Below, in pieces: positions 1 through 9,579 of a DNA stretch of 64,000 bases. Every line of letters starts with the position of its first letter. The first letter of the stretch is position 1. This stretch comes from Streptomyces sp. NBC_01216. Its GTDB lineage: Bacteria; Actinomycetota; Actinomycetes; Streptomycetales; Streptomycetaceae. The position numbers were made by a program, and so were the translations under genes. Under the pieces are notes generated by a model. It saw only the letters and a program-made list of their open reading frames with translations. It did no database searches and was not told the origin of the DNA. The stretch is from assembly GCF_035994945.1 (NCBI RefSeq), contig NZ_CP108677.1, positions 4,836,001-4,900,000 on the forward strand. Direction: 5' to 3'.

Positions 1-3000
1 GTGATGTTGCCGGCACCGTCGTAGGTGTTGCGTTCCAGGACGATGTCGTGATGGGTGCCGTCGGCCTGGGTGACCTGCTTGGCGGTCGTGGTGGCGGCGA
101 GGTTGTCGTCGTAGTAGCCGTACTCGACGGTGGCACCCATGGCGTCGGTGGTGGACGAGAGGCGGCCTGCCGGGTCATAGGCGTGGGATTCGAGTACCAG
201 GTCGCGGGTCTGGCCGGAGGGGTCGCCGGTCCAGTCCTTCAGGATCGTCTGGTGCTTCTGGCCGCGCGGTGTGTAGGTGTGGACGAGGGTGTTGCCCAGG
301 GTGTCTGTCTCGGTCGTCAGGCGGCCGAGCTCGTCATAGGTGAAGGTCGTGCTGTGTCCTTCCGCGTCGGTGACGCGGTCCTGGCGGCCGAATGTGTCGT
401 AGTGGTGGCTCGTCGTGCGTGCGATGTCCCCGCCGGTGAGGTCCTGGGCGGTCTCGGTGAGGACCTTGCCGTCCGGGTCGAAGGTCCTGCTGATCTGTGC
501 CGTGTGGATGCTGTCGGTGATCTCGTTCTTCACCGCACTGCCAGTCTCGGTGACGACGCGGGACATGCCGTCGTAGCCGAAGGCGGTGGTGACGCCGTCG
601 GGGAAGGTGCCCGAGGTCTGCTTTTCGGAGGTCTTGCGGCCGATGCCGTCGTAGGCGAAGGAGGTCACCAGGCCGGAGGGCGCGGTGGTCTTGGCGAGGT
701 CGCCGTTGGCGAAGTAGGCGTACGACGTGGTTGCGCCACCCGGAGTCAGGGTGGTCTTGACCAGGCCGGGCGGTGTGGTGCCGCCGCCGACGGGGCTCTC
801 GCTGCCGGTGGTGTAGGTGGTGAGTGCCTTGCGCCCGTCGGCGAGGGTGACGGTGTCCGTCAGGCCCTTGTCGGTGTAGGTGACGGTGGTCTTGTAGCGG
901 TTGTCGCCCGGGTTGGCGGAGCGGGCGTCACGGGTGACGGTCTGCTTGCCGTTGCGGGGGTCGAGCGGGTCGTCGGTGTTGTTGTAGTACTCGGCGTAGG
1001 AGGTCCAGCAGGAGTCAGCGTCCCGGCAGGTGGTGCGGGAGACGGTGTTGCCGTGGGTGTCGTGGCCGGTGACGGTGGAGTGGCCGTTGGGGTCGGTGAC
1101 GGTGTGGAGGAAGCCGCCGGTGTCGTACGCATAGGTGGTGACGCCGCCCTCCGCGTCGGTGGACTGGGTGCGGCGCTGGCCGCGCAGGGGATCGTAGGTG
1201 GTGCTGCTGGTGGCGCCCTTGGGACCGGTGACGGTGACCGTCATGGCCAGTGCGGAGGTGCTGGAGCGCTCGCGTGAGCGGTAGTGCCCGGCGACCTGTT
1301 CGGCGGTGAGGCTGTGCTGGTAGATGGCGACTTCGTCGATCTGGCCGGTGAAGTAGGACACCTCTGCGGGGGCGGCGGGCCAGTTCTTGGCGAAGCCGGC
1401 GCCGATGTAGGTGTGGGTGTTGGACTGGTGGCTGACCGCGCCGGTCAAAGTGGCGGACTTCACGCCGTCCAGGTAGAGGGTCTGGTCGGTGCCGGTGGCG
1501 GTGACCACGGCGTGGTGCCACGTGTCGTCGTTGACATTCTCGGCGGAGGCGACCTTCGCCGTACCCAGGCCGGGTGAGTAGAACTTTCCGTTGAGTTTGC
1601 CGTCGGTGCCCACGTAGAGGAGAGGGGTGTAGCTGCCGGAGGCGGTAGTGCCGCCGATGGGGTTGGCCTGGTCGCCTATGAGGACACCGGGTTTGGTGGT
1701 CTTGAACCACAACTCGACGGCGAGGTCGGTGGATTCGTGCAGGATGCCGCCGGGTATCTCGGCATAGCCGTTACCGGACAGGGCGATGGCGGTGTTGTCG
1801 CCGGCGCCGAAGACGCCGTCGGTGTTGAGGGCGGCGTTGGTGTAGGAGCCGGTGCCGTCCTGTGCGGCAGCCACGCTGTGGGCCGTGGTGCCGTTCTTCT
1901 CGTCCAGGCGCCAGTAGCCGGCCGGCGCGTCGGCGGTGACGGCGCCGCGGTAGTGGGGGCCGTCACCGGCGACCATGCCGGTGCGGGCCTGGTAGTGCGC
2001 CTTGATCTCGGCGACCGTGAGGGCCTTGGGGTAGAAGGCGACTTCGTCGATGGCGCCGGTGAGATAGCCCCACTTGTCGTCGGGGTCGACGGATGCCCAG
2101 CGGGTGCCACAGCAGTTCTTGCCGAGGAAGATCCGGGTCTGGTCCAGGTGGGTGATGGTGCCCGTCACGGAGCCGGCGAGGGCGCCGTCGATGTAGAGGG
2201 AGGAGGTGTCGACGTCTCCGACGAGTACGGCGTGGTGCCATCGGCTGTCGGTGACGGTGTTCTTGGACAGCGGCGGGATCCAGTTGGTGGTCGCCGAGTA
2301 GAACTGGCCGTGGAGCTTGCCGTCCGTGCCGACGTACAGCAGCGGGGTGGAATGGGTGGGTATCTGGTTCTCGCTAAGGTCGGCGTTGGACTCGGCTAGC
2401 AGGATGCCGGACCTGTCGGTGCGGAACCACAGCTCCGCAGAGAGGGTGGTGCCGCTCAGGGACCCTTCTTCAAGCTGGATGTGGGAGTCGCCGTTGAACC
2501 CGGCGGCGGTGTCGTCGCCGTCGGCGAACGCGCCGTAGGTGCCGAGCGCGATGTTGTCGCCGTAGATTCCGTCCGAGCCCTCGGGAAGTGCGCTGGTGGC
2601 GATGGTGCCGCGGCGGTCGCCCAGTCGCCAGTAGGCGTTCGGGCCCGATGCGAGGACGGTGTCGCGGTAGACGCTGGAGCCGGCCGAGAAGGCGGGGGCG
2701 GAAATCTTCCAGGTGCCGTTGTTGGAGTCCGTGACCTCGGTGACGCGCTCGGTGTCGGAGTCGTAGGCGACCTGGGAGTCGACGCGTCCCGACGGCAGGG
2801 TGACCTTGGTGATGCGCGAGGAGGCGGCCTTGGCCGCGTAGTGCTCGGCGGCGGTGCCGGCGTCGAGGGTGTGGCCGTAGACGGCGACCTCGTCGATCAG
2901 GCCGCTGAAGTGGCCGAACTGGTCCGTCTTGTCGATGCCCTCCCATGGGACGCTGGTCCAGCCCATGCCTATGTAGGTGTAGCGCTGGTCCAAGTGGTCG

Positions 3001-6000
3001 ATCGCACCGGTCTTCGAGCCGATGGCCGTGCCGTCGAGGTACAGGGTCTGCGCGGTACCGGCGCCCGCCAGCACCAAGTGGTGCCAAGCGTCGTCGTTGA
3101 CGGCGCCGGTGGACGTCATCGGCGTCCAGGAGGTGCCGGGGTAGTGGAACTGGCCGCGGAGCTTGCCGTCCGTACCGACGTACAGCAGGGGTGTGGCGTG
3201 GCTGACGCCGTCGACATCCTCCATCCGCTCATTCGACTGGGACATCAGCACACCGGGCTTGGTGGTCTTGAACCACATTTCTACCGACGCGAACGGGGAG
3301 GAGCCCAGCGCGTCGTCCGGAAGGGCCAGATGCGACGTGGTTCCGTCGAAGGAAGCCGCCTTGTTCCCGGTGCCGGCCAGCACCCCGGCCGCTTCGCGGG
3401 TCACCTCCCGGTAGAAGGCCTGGTTCACGCCGGTGCCGGAGATGACCTCGCTCTCGGCGGCCTCGCCATTCGCCTCGTTCAGCCGCCAGTATGCCGACGG
3501 GCCAGCGTCCAGCACCGTACTGCGGTACAGGCTTCCGTCCTCATAGGTGTAGACGGTGCAGGCGGTCGTGGAAGAAGGGGAGCAGACCTTCACCAGGCGG
3601 TCGCCACTGTAGGTGTAGGTCCACGTCAGGCCCGTACCCGCACCAGCAACGGGGTTCGTCGCGGCCGTTGCCACATGGCCGTTCGACCAGGTGAACGTCA
3701 GGGCGCGGCCCGACAGCACGTCCTTGGCCTCCGTCAGCTGGCCGTTGGAGTAGGTCAGCTGCTGTACCCGGCCGTGGCCATCGGTGATCTTCGTCAGCAG
3801 GCCCGCGGTACTGAACGTGTACAAGGCACCGGAACCGTCCCGCAGAGTCCAACCACCGCCGCTCTGCGCCTTCAGCTTGCCAAGCGAACCGGACGGGGCC
3901 GCATAACTGCCATCCGTGTTCCTGCCGAACCGAACCTGGGTACCGGCCGCGAGCGTGATCACCACACTGCCCGCGCTCTCCTCCACCGCCCGCATGTCCC
4001 AGCGCGTGGACCAGCCAGCACCGAAAGCACTCTTCCGCCGCCGGTCCATGGAGTTGTAGGAACGGGTCACCGACAGCTCCGGGCCTATTGTCGGCACGGC
4101 GGCGTCGGTGGCTGCCGTGGAGTAGTTGCCCGAACGGTCGTCGAACTCGTCCGTGGTGTCCGAGGCGCCCAGCTGACCGGTGATCGCCGGCTGAGGCACT
4201 TGGGTGGTGAGCAGGGATGGGCCAGGACGCACAGAGGTGGCGCCGCCGTCGTAGGCGTAGGCGTACCAGGCGTAGGTCTTCGACCAGGAGAGCCAACCGC
4301 TGGTGACAGCCCACTGCTGGGAGGACACTCGGGGGCCCGTCTTGCAGTTCTTCCGTGTGTCCTTCCCTTCGACCTCACACACCTCGAACTGGTACTGCAG
4401 CGCCTTCGGGTACCGGTCGCGATCCGTGGCGGAAGCCCACAGGGTGGGGGTGAGAGTGTTGGTGACGGTTCCGCCGGGCGGCGCGATGCGGATCAGCTGA
4501 GGCACAAGATTGGCGGCTGAGACCTTGATACCGACCGGGGGCACACCGGCACCACTGAACGTGGCGATGCCGTTGTCGTTCATGGTCCACAACAGCGTGT
4601 AGTCACCAGGAGTGAGCGGCGCAATCCTTGCGTCAACCGTCACGCTCGCGCCGGGTACTACGTCGGCAGGCATCGCAGACCAGCGAATCTTCGACGTGTC
4701 TGTGATCTGCTTACCGGCACCGTCGTACAGCAGGTAGCGCAGGGTGAAATTGCCGCCTTTCGGCCAGGTCTGCTGCCCGCGGTTGGTCACCGTGACGCGG
4801 AAGGAGCCTTCGGCGGTGGCTGTGATAGGAGTGACGAACTCGCCCATCTTGTACGTAGCACCGTACTTGGTCCACGTCACGTCAAGCGTCGGCTTTCCGC
4901 TTGAGTCGTCGGAGTAGAAGTTCTTCCACCCGTAGGAGTCCGTCGTCGAGGCCTTCACCGCCAGGCCGTAGTTCTTCTTCCGGCCATGCGTCCAGTCGTC
5001 GACCAGTTGCCGTCCCGCCGAACCGAGGTTGATTGACTCCCACGCAGGCCCCCCGCACGGGTAGGAACTCGATCCGGAGGCGTGCCAGCCGTGTGCGAAC
5101 GACTTGGATGCCAAAGCGGAGCCGGTTGAAGGACCTGGATAGGTAGTGGTCGTGGACTCGGACCAGTTCGATGTAATCGGATGCACCGTGACCGGCCGGG
5201 CCGTGCACGAGTACGACCAGCTGTTGTACAGGGTCAGTCGGGTGTCGAGGACCCAGGCGTTCTTCAGCGTGGACTCGACGCCACCGAAGTGGAGGAAGGA
5301 CGCCGCCTTGTGAGCGCCCTTGTCGTAGGTGCCGACCTTCAGCTCCGCACGGCTCGAGAAGTTCGTGTTGTAGGGCGATTCCACGTAGGTGCCCGAGCTG
5401 GCTTCGAAGGAAGTCGCCGATACAACCGAGGGGTCGACCTTCACCGGGAAAACTCGACCGGAGTCGTGCAACCAATCGGTGTCCAACGAGACCTTCAACG
5501 CCTGCCCACCGGTGATGTCCACCAGTTCATAGCGGACACCGTCGGAGAACTCGCCCTCATTGGAGTTCGGTGCGAGGTTCGCATCCTCCATCCACCCGGC
5601 CGGGATCGTGGCGTGGACCTTTCCGGCAGCATCCTTGAACGTCACAACGCCGGTGGTCTCGAGCTGCGCCTTCAACCCTTGCGTATGGAGGGGAAACACC
5701 CATTCCGTCGGGGCGTCAACGCTGTTGAGCGTGATGACTTCCTTCACGGACGTTCCACCGGCGACGAAACGAAGATCGGCGTCGGGCCGGACCTCCTCGT
5801 AGGTGACCGCGCTGGCGTCCGCCTTGCCCGGCACATGCATGGCGTTCCGGATGGAGAATCCCACCGATGTGTCGGCGCCTGTCTTGAGGGAGACAAGCGG
5901 TGCACCGTCCGCGAAGCCGGCGAATGCGGTCTCGACCTCGCCTGACGTGATCTTCCAGCCCCCCTCAGAGCCGCTCACTGAGCGACCGAGACGGCCATCC

Positions 6001-6506
6001 CTCGCACGTTCCCTGAGGGTGGTGTCGATCGGCTTCCAGTTTCCCGCGGCGTCCTGAAAATTGACCGGCTCGTCGTAGAAACGGGTGGTGAGAGTGCCGT
6101 CGGTGTTCTGGAACGTCTTGGACTTCCGGTCCCGCTCGGCGGGGAGCTCACGACTCGTCTTCAGGTCGAAGCCCTTCGGCTCCGCCACCTTGATGGACGC
6201 GGGAGCGGTGGTCACATCCGGAATGGTCTCGCCGGCAGGGCTCGCCACCGCGGACTCTCCGCTCTCCAGGGGCAGTTCCCCACGGACAGGGACATGCTCC
6301 CTCTTCCCACCGGCCGCAGCCGCCGAGGTATCCGCCGGCGCTTTGGACGACAGCCCCTCCGCGGAACCCCACGGCTGACCGGGCGCATCCACCGCCGCTG
6401 CCGCGAACGGCCCGAAAGACGCCTGCACGGCTACCGCCCCCTCCGCACCGGCCAAAGAAGCCATGACGAAAGCAACAGCAATGGAAACAGGCCGCACGAA
6501 ACGCAC
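1..6506 (-). CDS. Secreted RHS/YD-repeat protein with three LamG domains (3' end outside window)
   Basis: The minus-strand frame stays open from 6506 to the window edge (about 2168 codons), so the C-terminus, where RHS proteins usually carry a variable toxin or effector, is not visible. I chose GTG 6506 because GAGGGGGG lies 5 bases upstream and the product then opens with a classic signal peptide ([20 protein letters not shown]); ATG 6539 has no ribosome binding site. Order seen: signal peptide; a beta-rich N-terminal region with wall-protein-like segments; an RHS N-terminal domain near residue 805 ([10 protein letters not shown]); first YD repeats; three LamG/concanavalin-like domains near 1000-1230, 1290-1505 and 1530-1745, each opening with YWRL and containing WHH and [10 protein letters not shown]; then further YD repeats ([13 protein letters not shown]). 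Family knowledge: such proteins form large shells delivering or displaying a C-terminal payload. Function of this one is unknown. Confidence 0.9.
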   Translation of the reverse strand, partial: MRFVRPVSIAVAFVMASLAGAEGAVAVQASFGPFAAAAVDAPGQPWGSAEGLSSKAPADTSAAAAGGKREHVPVRGELPLESGESAVASPAGETIPDVTTAPASIKVAEPKGFDLKTSRELPAERDRKSKTFQNTDGTLTTRFYDEPVNFQDAAGNWKPIDTTLRERARDGRLGRSVSGSEGGWKITSGEVETAFAGFADGAPLVSLKTGADTSVGFSIRNAMHVPGKADASAVTYEEVRPDADLRFVAGGTSVKEVITLNSVDAPTEWVFPLHTQGLKAQLETTGVVTFKDAAGKVHATIPAGWMEDANLAPNSNEGEFSDGVRYELVDITGGQALKVSLDTDWLHDSGRVFPVKVDPSVVSATSFEASSGTYVESPYNTNFSSRAELKVGTYDKGAHKAASFLHFGGVESTLKNAWVLDTRLTLYNSWSYSCTARPVTVHPITSNWSESTTTTYPGPSTGSALASKSFAHGWHASGSSSYPCGGPAWESINLGSAGRQLVDDWTHGRKKNYGLAVKASTTDSYGWKNFYSDDSSGKPTLDVTWTKYGATYKMGEFVTPITATAEGSFRVTVTNRGQQTWPKGGNFTLRYLLYDGAGKQITDTSKIRWSAMPADVVPGASVTVDARIAPLTPGDYTLLWTMNDNGIATFSGAGVPPVGIKVSAANLVPQLIRIAPPGGTVTNTLTPTLWASATDRDRYPKALQYQFEVCEVEGKDTRKNCKTGPRVSSQQWAVTSGWLSWSKTYAWYAYAYDGGATSVRPGPSLLTTQVPQPAITGQLGASDTTDEFDDRSGNYSTAATDAAVPTIGPELSVTRSYNSMDRRRKSAFGAGWSTRWDMRAVEESAGSVVITLAAGTQVRFGRNTDGSYAAPSGSLGKLKAQSGGGWTLRDGSGALYTFSTAGLLTKITDGHGRVQQLTYSNGQLTEAKDVLSGRALTFTWSNGHVATAATNPVAGAGTGLTWTYTYSGDRLVKVCSPSSTTACTVYTYEDGSLYRSTVLDAGPSAYWRLNEANGEAAESEVISGTGVNQAFYREVTREAAGVLAGTGNKAASFDGTTSHLALPDDALGSSPFASVEMWFKTTKPGVLMSQSNERMEDVDGVSHATPLLYVGTDGKLRGQFHYPGTSWTPMTSTGAVNDDAWHHLVLAGAGTAQTLYLDGTAIGSKTGAIDHLDQRYTYIGMGWTSVPWEGIDKTDQFGHFSGLIDEVAVYGHTLDAGTAAEHYAAKAASSRITKVTLPSGRVDSQVAYDSDTERVTEVTDSNNGTWKISAPAFSAGSSVYRDTVLASGPNAYWRLGDRRGTIATSALPEGSDGIYGDNIALGTYGAFADGDDTAAGFNGDSHIQLEEGSLSGTTLSAELWFRTDRSGILLAESNADLSENQIPTHSTPLLYVGTDGKLHGQFYSATTNWIPPLSKNTVTDSRWHHAVLVGDVDTSSLYIDGALAGSVTGTITHLDQTRIFLGKNCCGTRWASVDPDDKWGYLTGAIDEVAFYPKALTVAEIKAHYQARTGMVAGDGPHYRGAVTADAPAGYWRLDEKNGTTAHSVAAAQDGTGSYTNAALNTDGVFGAGDNTAIALSGNGYAEIPGGILHESTDLAVELWFKTTKPGVLIGDQANPIGGTTASGSYTPLLYVGTDGKLNGKFYSPGLGTAKVASAENVNDDTWHHAVVTATGTDQTLYLDGVKSATLTGAVSHQSNTHTYIGAGFAKNWPAAPAEVSYFTGQIDEVAIYQHSLTAEQVAGHYRSRERSSTSALAMTVTVTGPKGATSSTTYDPLRGQRRTQSTDAEGGVTTYAYDTGGFLHTVTDPNGHSTVTGHDTHGNTVSRTTCRDADSCWTSYAEYYNNTDDPLDPRNGKQTVTRDARSANPGDNRYKTTVTYTDKGLTDTVTLADGRKALTTYTTGSESPVGGGTTPPGLVKTTLTPGGATTSYAYFANGDLAKTTAPSGLVTSFAYDGIGRKTSEKQTSGTFPDGVTTAFGYDGMSRVVTETGSAVKNEITDSIHTAQISRTFDPDGKVLTETAQDLTGGDIARTTSHHYDTFGRQDRVTDAEGHSTTFTYDELGRLTTETDTLGNTLVHTYTPRGQKHQTILKDWTGDPSGQTRDLVLESHAYDPAGRLSSTTDAMGATVEYGYYDDNLAATTTAKQVTQADGTHHDIVLERNTYDGAGNI

Positions 6507-6800
6507 GGAGGCCCCCCTCAGAGCACGATCAAGAACCATCAGTAGATCGACATACCGATGAGATAAGCAAGATCCGCGCTCTCTCTGCGACCGCCAGGTG
6601 AAGAACGTCACTTCGCATAGCAGGATGAAAGAAACCAACCTCGATCTTGCGTGAGGGTCCGTCGACGGAGTCGGCGGGCTCTTCCGCCTTCCGGGGCGGG
6701 TTGTGAGCAGGCCGGTGACCCGACTGTCGCGTCGGGTGGGCGCCGGGTTCCACTGCTCGGGGGTCGGGTGGCTCTGTCGTCGGGACGGGAAGTTTGCTGG
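6507..6800. other. Intergenic stretch upstream of the RHS gene
   Basis: This stretch separates the RHS gene start from the end of the next minus-strand gene. The part nearest the RHS start (6540-6640) is visibly richer in A and T than its surroundings, as expected of a promoter region for the RHS gene, but I could not assign convincing -35 and -10 boxes. No gene is supported in it. Confidence 0.5.
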
Positions 6801-7103
6801 TCAGCCTGGGCTGGGCAGGTGTTCTTGCAGCTCGGTGATGGCGGATCGCAGCTCACCGATCCTGACCAGTGCGGAGAACGCTTCCGCGAGTACTTCAGGG
6901 TTGGCGTCCCGGGCGATGCGCGCGGCGAGATGACGGCTCTCCAAAGCGGCGCCGATCGCGCCGACGGCATCGTCCGAGATGTCCAGTTGAGTCGCAAGCT
7001 TGTCTGTCCGCAGCACGATGTACTGCCCGTCATCAGCCTGTTCGGACACGGCAAGTGAATGGTCGATGTGCCTCTTCAGCGCGTACAGGTCAGCAGAGTT
7101 CAA
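6801..7103 (-). CDS. Small hypothetical protein abutting an IS end
   Basis: Hypothetical protein of about 100 residues, helical and rather acidic, with no domain I recognise (it opens LNSADLYALKRHIDHSLAV and contains DDAVGAIGAALESRHLA). The longer reading upstream continues into the IS inverted repeat and is not credible as native sequence. The TTG at 7103 lies directly at the left IS boundary and has only a weak AAAGG upstream, so the true N-terminus was probably beyond the insertion; a plausible start fragment lies on the other side of the IS at 7993-8069. The surviving piece may be untranslated. It lies upstream of and on the same strand as the RHS gene, so a shared role is possible but unproven. 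Confidence 0.5.
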   Translation of the reverse strand: MNSADLYALKRHIDHSLAVSEQADDGQYIVLRTDKLATQLDISDDAVGAIGAALESRHLAARIARDANPEVLAEAFSALVRIGELRSAITELQEHLPSPG

Positions 7104-7121
7104 TGAGCCTTTTCCAAGCTG
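7104..7121 (+). repeat. IS left inverted repeat
   Basis: Left terminal repeat TGAGCCTTTTCCAAGCTG. Four mismatches against the right end suggest the element is no longer under selection for transposition. Confidence 0.65.
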
Positions 7122-7218
7122 GTTTCGTTGACCGCGAGCTGGACAGTCCTGCGCAACGACGAAGCTCCTGGTAGACGGGTTCTCGACCAAGATCACCCGT
7201 GTCTGCCAGGAGCTTCGC

Positions 7219-7976
7219 GTGCTTGTCTATCCGTCTTCGATCGATCTGTCCAGCCGCACCTTGCGGTTCCTGACCGGGCGGCTGACCGCCAGACGGCAGG
7301 AGATCGGCACGCGGTGGCGGCGGCTTCCCGCCTCGCGACAGGCTCTGCTGGCCCTGGCCCACCTGCGGTGCGGTGACACCTACGCCCAACTCGCGGCCGG
7401 TTTCGGCATCGGGATCGCGACCGCCTTCCGCTACATACGCGAGGCCGTCGACATCCTGGCCGCTCTGGCCCCGTCCCTGGCCGAGGCGATGAGGACGATC
7501 CGGACGAAGGCGTTCGTCATCCTCGACGGCACACTCTGCCGCCGATCGACCGCATCGCCGCTGACACCCCCTACTACTCGGGGAAGCACAAGCGCCATGG
7601 CATGAACGTCCAGGTCCTCACCGACCCGTTCGGACGGTTGCTCTGGGCCTCGCCGGCGCTGCCCGGATCGACTCACGACCTCACCGCCGCACGACAGCAC
7701 GGCATCATCGAAGCCCTCACCGAAGCAGGACTCAAATGCTGGGCCGACAAGGCGTATCAAGGCGCCGGCGGACCCGTCCGGGTACCGTTTCGCGGCCGTC
7801 GCCTCAAGCGATGGAAGCGCCGCCACAACACCACCCATGCCAAGATCCGCTGCCTCGGCGAGCAGGCCATGGCCACCCTCAAGGGCTGGCGCCTCCTGCG
7901 GAAGCTCCGCTGCAGCACCAACCGCATCACCGACGTGGTGAAGGCCGTCCTCGTCCTTCACCACGCATCAGCGTGA
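7219..7976 (+). pseudogene. IS5-type DDE transposase, frameshifted
   Basis: The gene starts at GTG 7219 behind AGGAGC. The first part encodes the helix-turn-helix (HLRCGDTYAQLAAGFGIGIA) and the first catalytic Asp in AFVILDGTL. Near 7545 the frame changes and the rest (LPPIDRIAADTPYYSGKHKR, then MNVQVLTDPFGRLLWASPAL and the second Asp in GSTHDL) is read in the -1 frame. Restoring one C in the CACTCTGCC run gives TLLPPIDRI, close to the family form TLLPIDRI. No slippery heptamer is visible at the junction, so this is more likely a 1-base loss than programmed frameshifting, although some IS5 subgroups do use the latter. The element is therefore probably inactive. Confidence 0.8.
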
Positions 7977-7992
7977 GGTTGGAGAACGCTCA
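7975..7992 (-). repeat. IS right inverted repeat
   Basis: Right terminal repeat, GAGGTTGGAGAACGCTCA on the plus strand. It overlaps the stop codon of the transposase, as is common in compact IS elements. Confidence 0.65.
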
Positions 7993-8069
7993 GTGGACCG
8001 AGGACGGTACGTCTCCAGCAGCTTCGACCAGGCTGCTGCGTGACCGAGCGACGCGGGGGTGGAATCCAT
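7993..8069 (-). pseudogene. Possible 5' fragment of the gene interrupted by the IS
   Basis: Reading from ATG 8069 gives MDSTPASLGHAAAWSKLLET followed by YRPRS, after which the IS begins. The fragment is on the same strand as the truncated gene at 6801-7103, which lies just across the element. I infer that they were one gene of about 125 codons. The exact junction cannot be rebuilt: direct joining without the IS is out of frame by one base, so a small flanking change must also have happened. Confidence 0.3.
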
Positions 8070-8143
8070 GCACCGACGGTGCCGATTGTCTCCGTCAACG
8101 GACGGGCCCGTGGCACCGGCATCAGCCGTGCGACGATCTCGGC

Positions 8144-8335
8144 GTGAACGCCCCAGAAGACCTCTCCGCCGCCGAGCGCGCATTCATGATCAACGCCTTT
8201 GAGATCGACATCCTCCTGGAAGACCCGCAGCTCGGCATTCAGGTGGGGGACGCCCTACTGGTCAAGATCCTTGACATCGACACGGTCCGGCGTCGAATCA
8301 CCCTCTCGCACCGGCAAGCTGTTTCAGGGCTCTAG
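8144..8335 (+). pseudogene. Orphan S1-domain C-terminal remnant
   Basis: The reading from GTG 8144 (or ATG 8186) ends with GDALLVKILDIDTVRRRITL, which is the last two strands of an S1 RNA-binding domain as found at the end of S1 repeats in ribosomal protein S1 (family form: VGDEVLVKIIDID, RRRISLSLKQA). The first half of the domain is missing and no other frame upstream supplies it. It is either a decayed copy of an S1-containing gene or a very short derived protein; I favour a remnant, fitting the disturbed neighbourhood next to an IS. Confidence 0.45.
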
Positions 8336-8353
8336 CCCCAGGCCGTCTGACGA

Positions 8354-8689
8354 TCAAGGCGACGGGACGAAAGTCGCCGACTGGTCAAGCAGGAAGGGGG
8401 AGCCGGACCCGGCAGGCTCCCAGCCCTGCGCCAGCGCCTCTTTGATGCTGGCGGCAACATGATCCGGCCTGACGGGCTCCGCTTCAACGCCCAGCCAGTT
8501 ACTGGGGTGTGGTTGGCCAGTGATGACAACCAACGTGCTGCCCGGGCGGTCTTCGTCGGCCAGTTCGACGGCGTAGGCCAAAGGCGTCCAGCACAGTCCT
8601 TGCATGTAGGACGGCTTCCGGCGGATCCGCCAGCGGTAGGCGGCCCCGTCGACTGTGATCCGCCGAGAACCCTTCTTGTTCAGCGCCAT
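8354..8689 (-). CDS. Conserved hypothetical protein (111 aa)
   Basis: The start ATG 8689 follows GAGGGGG at good spacing, giving MALNKKGSRRITVDGAAYRW and so on. The residues YRWRIRRKPSY, a central strand-rich part with LVVITGQPHPSNWLG, and a terminal DHVAASIKEALAQGW helix resemble a small protein I have seen repeatedly in Streptomyces genomes, annotated only as hypothetical. It is soluble, with no signal peptide or membrane segment. Longer upstream readings look like non-coding sequence. No operon partner is apparent, and the function is unknown. Confidence 0.75.
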   Translation of the reverse strand: MALNKKGSRRITVDGAAYRWRIRRKPSYMQGLCWTPLAYAVELADEDRPGSTLVVITGQPHPSNWLGVEAEPVRPDHVAASIKEALAQGWEPAGSGSPFLLDQSATFVPSP

Positions 8690-9212
8690 CAGGCCCCCTC
8701 TCCTGCTCTTGGACTGTAATGCCCTGCCATCGGCCTGTCCCCGTAGATTCCTGGAGGAGGTGGCGCCGCTCCTCCGTGATGCCGATCCACGGCCCGGCCG
8801 ACTCGGCTGGCGGGCGTGGGCTGAGCCTGTCGTCGGGGATCCGTACCTGTGGTGCGCCAGCTTCAGCGCCAGCGTGCCGCACGACTTGGTTGCGATCTTC
8901 GCTTCTTCGGTCGCCTCGCCCCACCCCGTGCCCCGCTCCACCCTGCCGGCCGGTGCGGAGGGGTGGCTCACCTTCGTCCGGCCGGGGCTTGATCGACGCA
9001 GGAGAGCCCGCCGGTCGGACTGAGGCATGGGCTGCGGGTAGGCCCAAACTTCGGGAAGTTTTCGGGAAAACCAGCCGCCAGAGGCCGCCTCTGACCGGTT
9101 TCAGCCGGACGGATCCAGCCATCCGACGCTTTCTCCCCGGCACCCTCACCCCCGACTGAAAACCACCCCTGACCAGCAAAAAGACCCTCCGGAAGGAGGG
9201 TCTTCGCTCGTG
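8690..9212. other. 523-bp gap without a supported gene
   Basis: Open frames on both strands are arginine/proline-rich GC artefacts and none has a credible start. The only structure I see is a perfect 16-bp palindrome AAACTTCGGGAAGTTT at 9046-9061 (arms AAACTTC/GAAGTTT), which could be an operator but has no obvious client gene, and the tRNA terminator at the right end. Confidence 0.5.
9178..9203 (-). terminator. Intrinsic terminator of tRNA-Arg
   Basis: Hairpin AGACCCTCC-GGAA-GGAGGGTCT (9182-9203) followed on the minus strand by a run of five T (9178-9182). It begins 9 bases after the tRNA 3' end and is one of the few canonical U-tract terminators in the window. Confidence 0.85.
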
Positions 9213-9285
9213 CGCCCCCGGCAGGACTCGAACCTGCGGCCAAGTGCTTAGAAGGCACCTGCTCTATCCGCTGAGCTACGGGGGC
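9213..9285 (-). tRNA. tRNA-Arg (anticodon TCT)
   Basis: 73-nt cloverleaf on the minus strand. The acceptor arms GCCCCCG and CGGGGGC pair fully; the D arm contains GCTC-AGCGGATA-GAGC; the anticodon loop CTTCTAA is closed by GGTGC/GCACT and reads AGA codons; the T arm is CAGGTTCGAGTCCTG. CCA is not encoded. AGA is very rare in high-GC genomes, so this is a minor-codon tRNA. Minor-codon tRNA genes are common integration sites, and the accessory region lies on its 3' side. Confidence 0.95.
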
Positions 9286-9579
9286 CGGTTGGTGGCCGGG
9301 CGGCCGGAGCCCCCTGGTGGGCGGGCGGTGGCCTTGCCGGGTCAAGGATAGGGGTCCGCTCGCCCTGGCCCGGTTGCTTCACCTGCGTGGCACGATGTGG
9401 AGGTTCGGTGAAGCGGAACGATAATCGCAGGCAGGTGCGATTCTCGCAGCGCTTTTTGCGCCACTCGGCCCGGGTGTTGTGCACTCGTTATGCCTGAGGC
9501 GCGCGTCATCAGTTGTTCGGTCGGCGCGTAGGACCGCTATACGCTTCAAAAAGACTCCAAAATTGGGCATTCTTCGCAT
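9286..9579. other. Divergent promoter region between tRNA-Arg and the first GTPase
   Basis: About 290 bp with no gene. A minus-strand TATCCT (complement of 9345-9350) about 60 bp upstream of the tRNA is a candidate -10. On the plus strand TATACG lies near 9539, some 40 bp before the GTPase start, and could be its -10; the -35 boxes are not convincing. The last 60 bp before 9580 are clearly A/T-rich. Confidence 0.35.

Larger units (their letters stand above)
7104..7992 (+). mobile_element. Decayed IS5-family insertion sequence
   Basis: About 0.89 kb bounded by imperfect 18-bp inverted repeats (TGAGCCTTTTCCAAGCTG at 7104-7121 and the complement of TGAGCGTTCTCCAACCTC at 7975-7992; 14 of 18 positions match). 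It contains one transposase gene broken by a frameshift. No target-site duplication is apparent at either flank, so the insertion is old or has been rearranged. The size, single DDE transposase and end positions fit the IS5 family known from Streptomyces. Confidence 0.75.

Noticed and set aside
48..4520. Long plus-strand frames rich in Gly/Val/Arg (for example 48-1277 and 2481-4520)
   Set aside because: They mirror the RHS gene on the minus strand, have no ribosome binding sites, and have low-complexity composition typical of GC-rich shadow frames.
8354..9028. Extending the small hypothetical protein to 224 residues
   Set aside because: The upstream part is Arg/Ser/Pro-rich non-coding sequence and the ATG at 8689 has a strong ribosome binding site.
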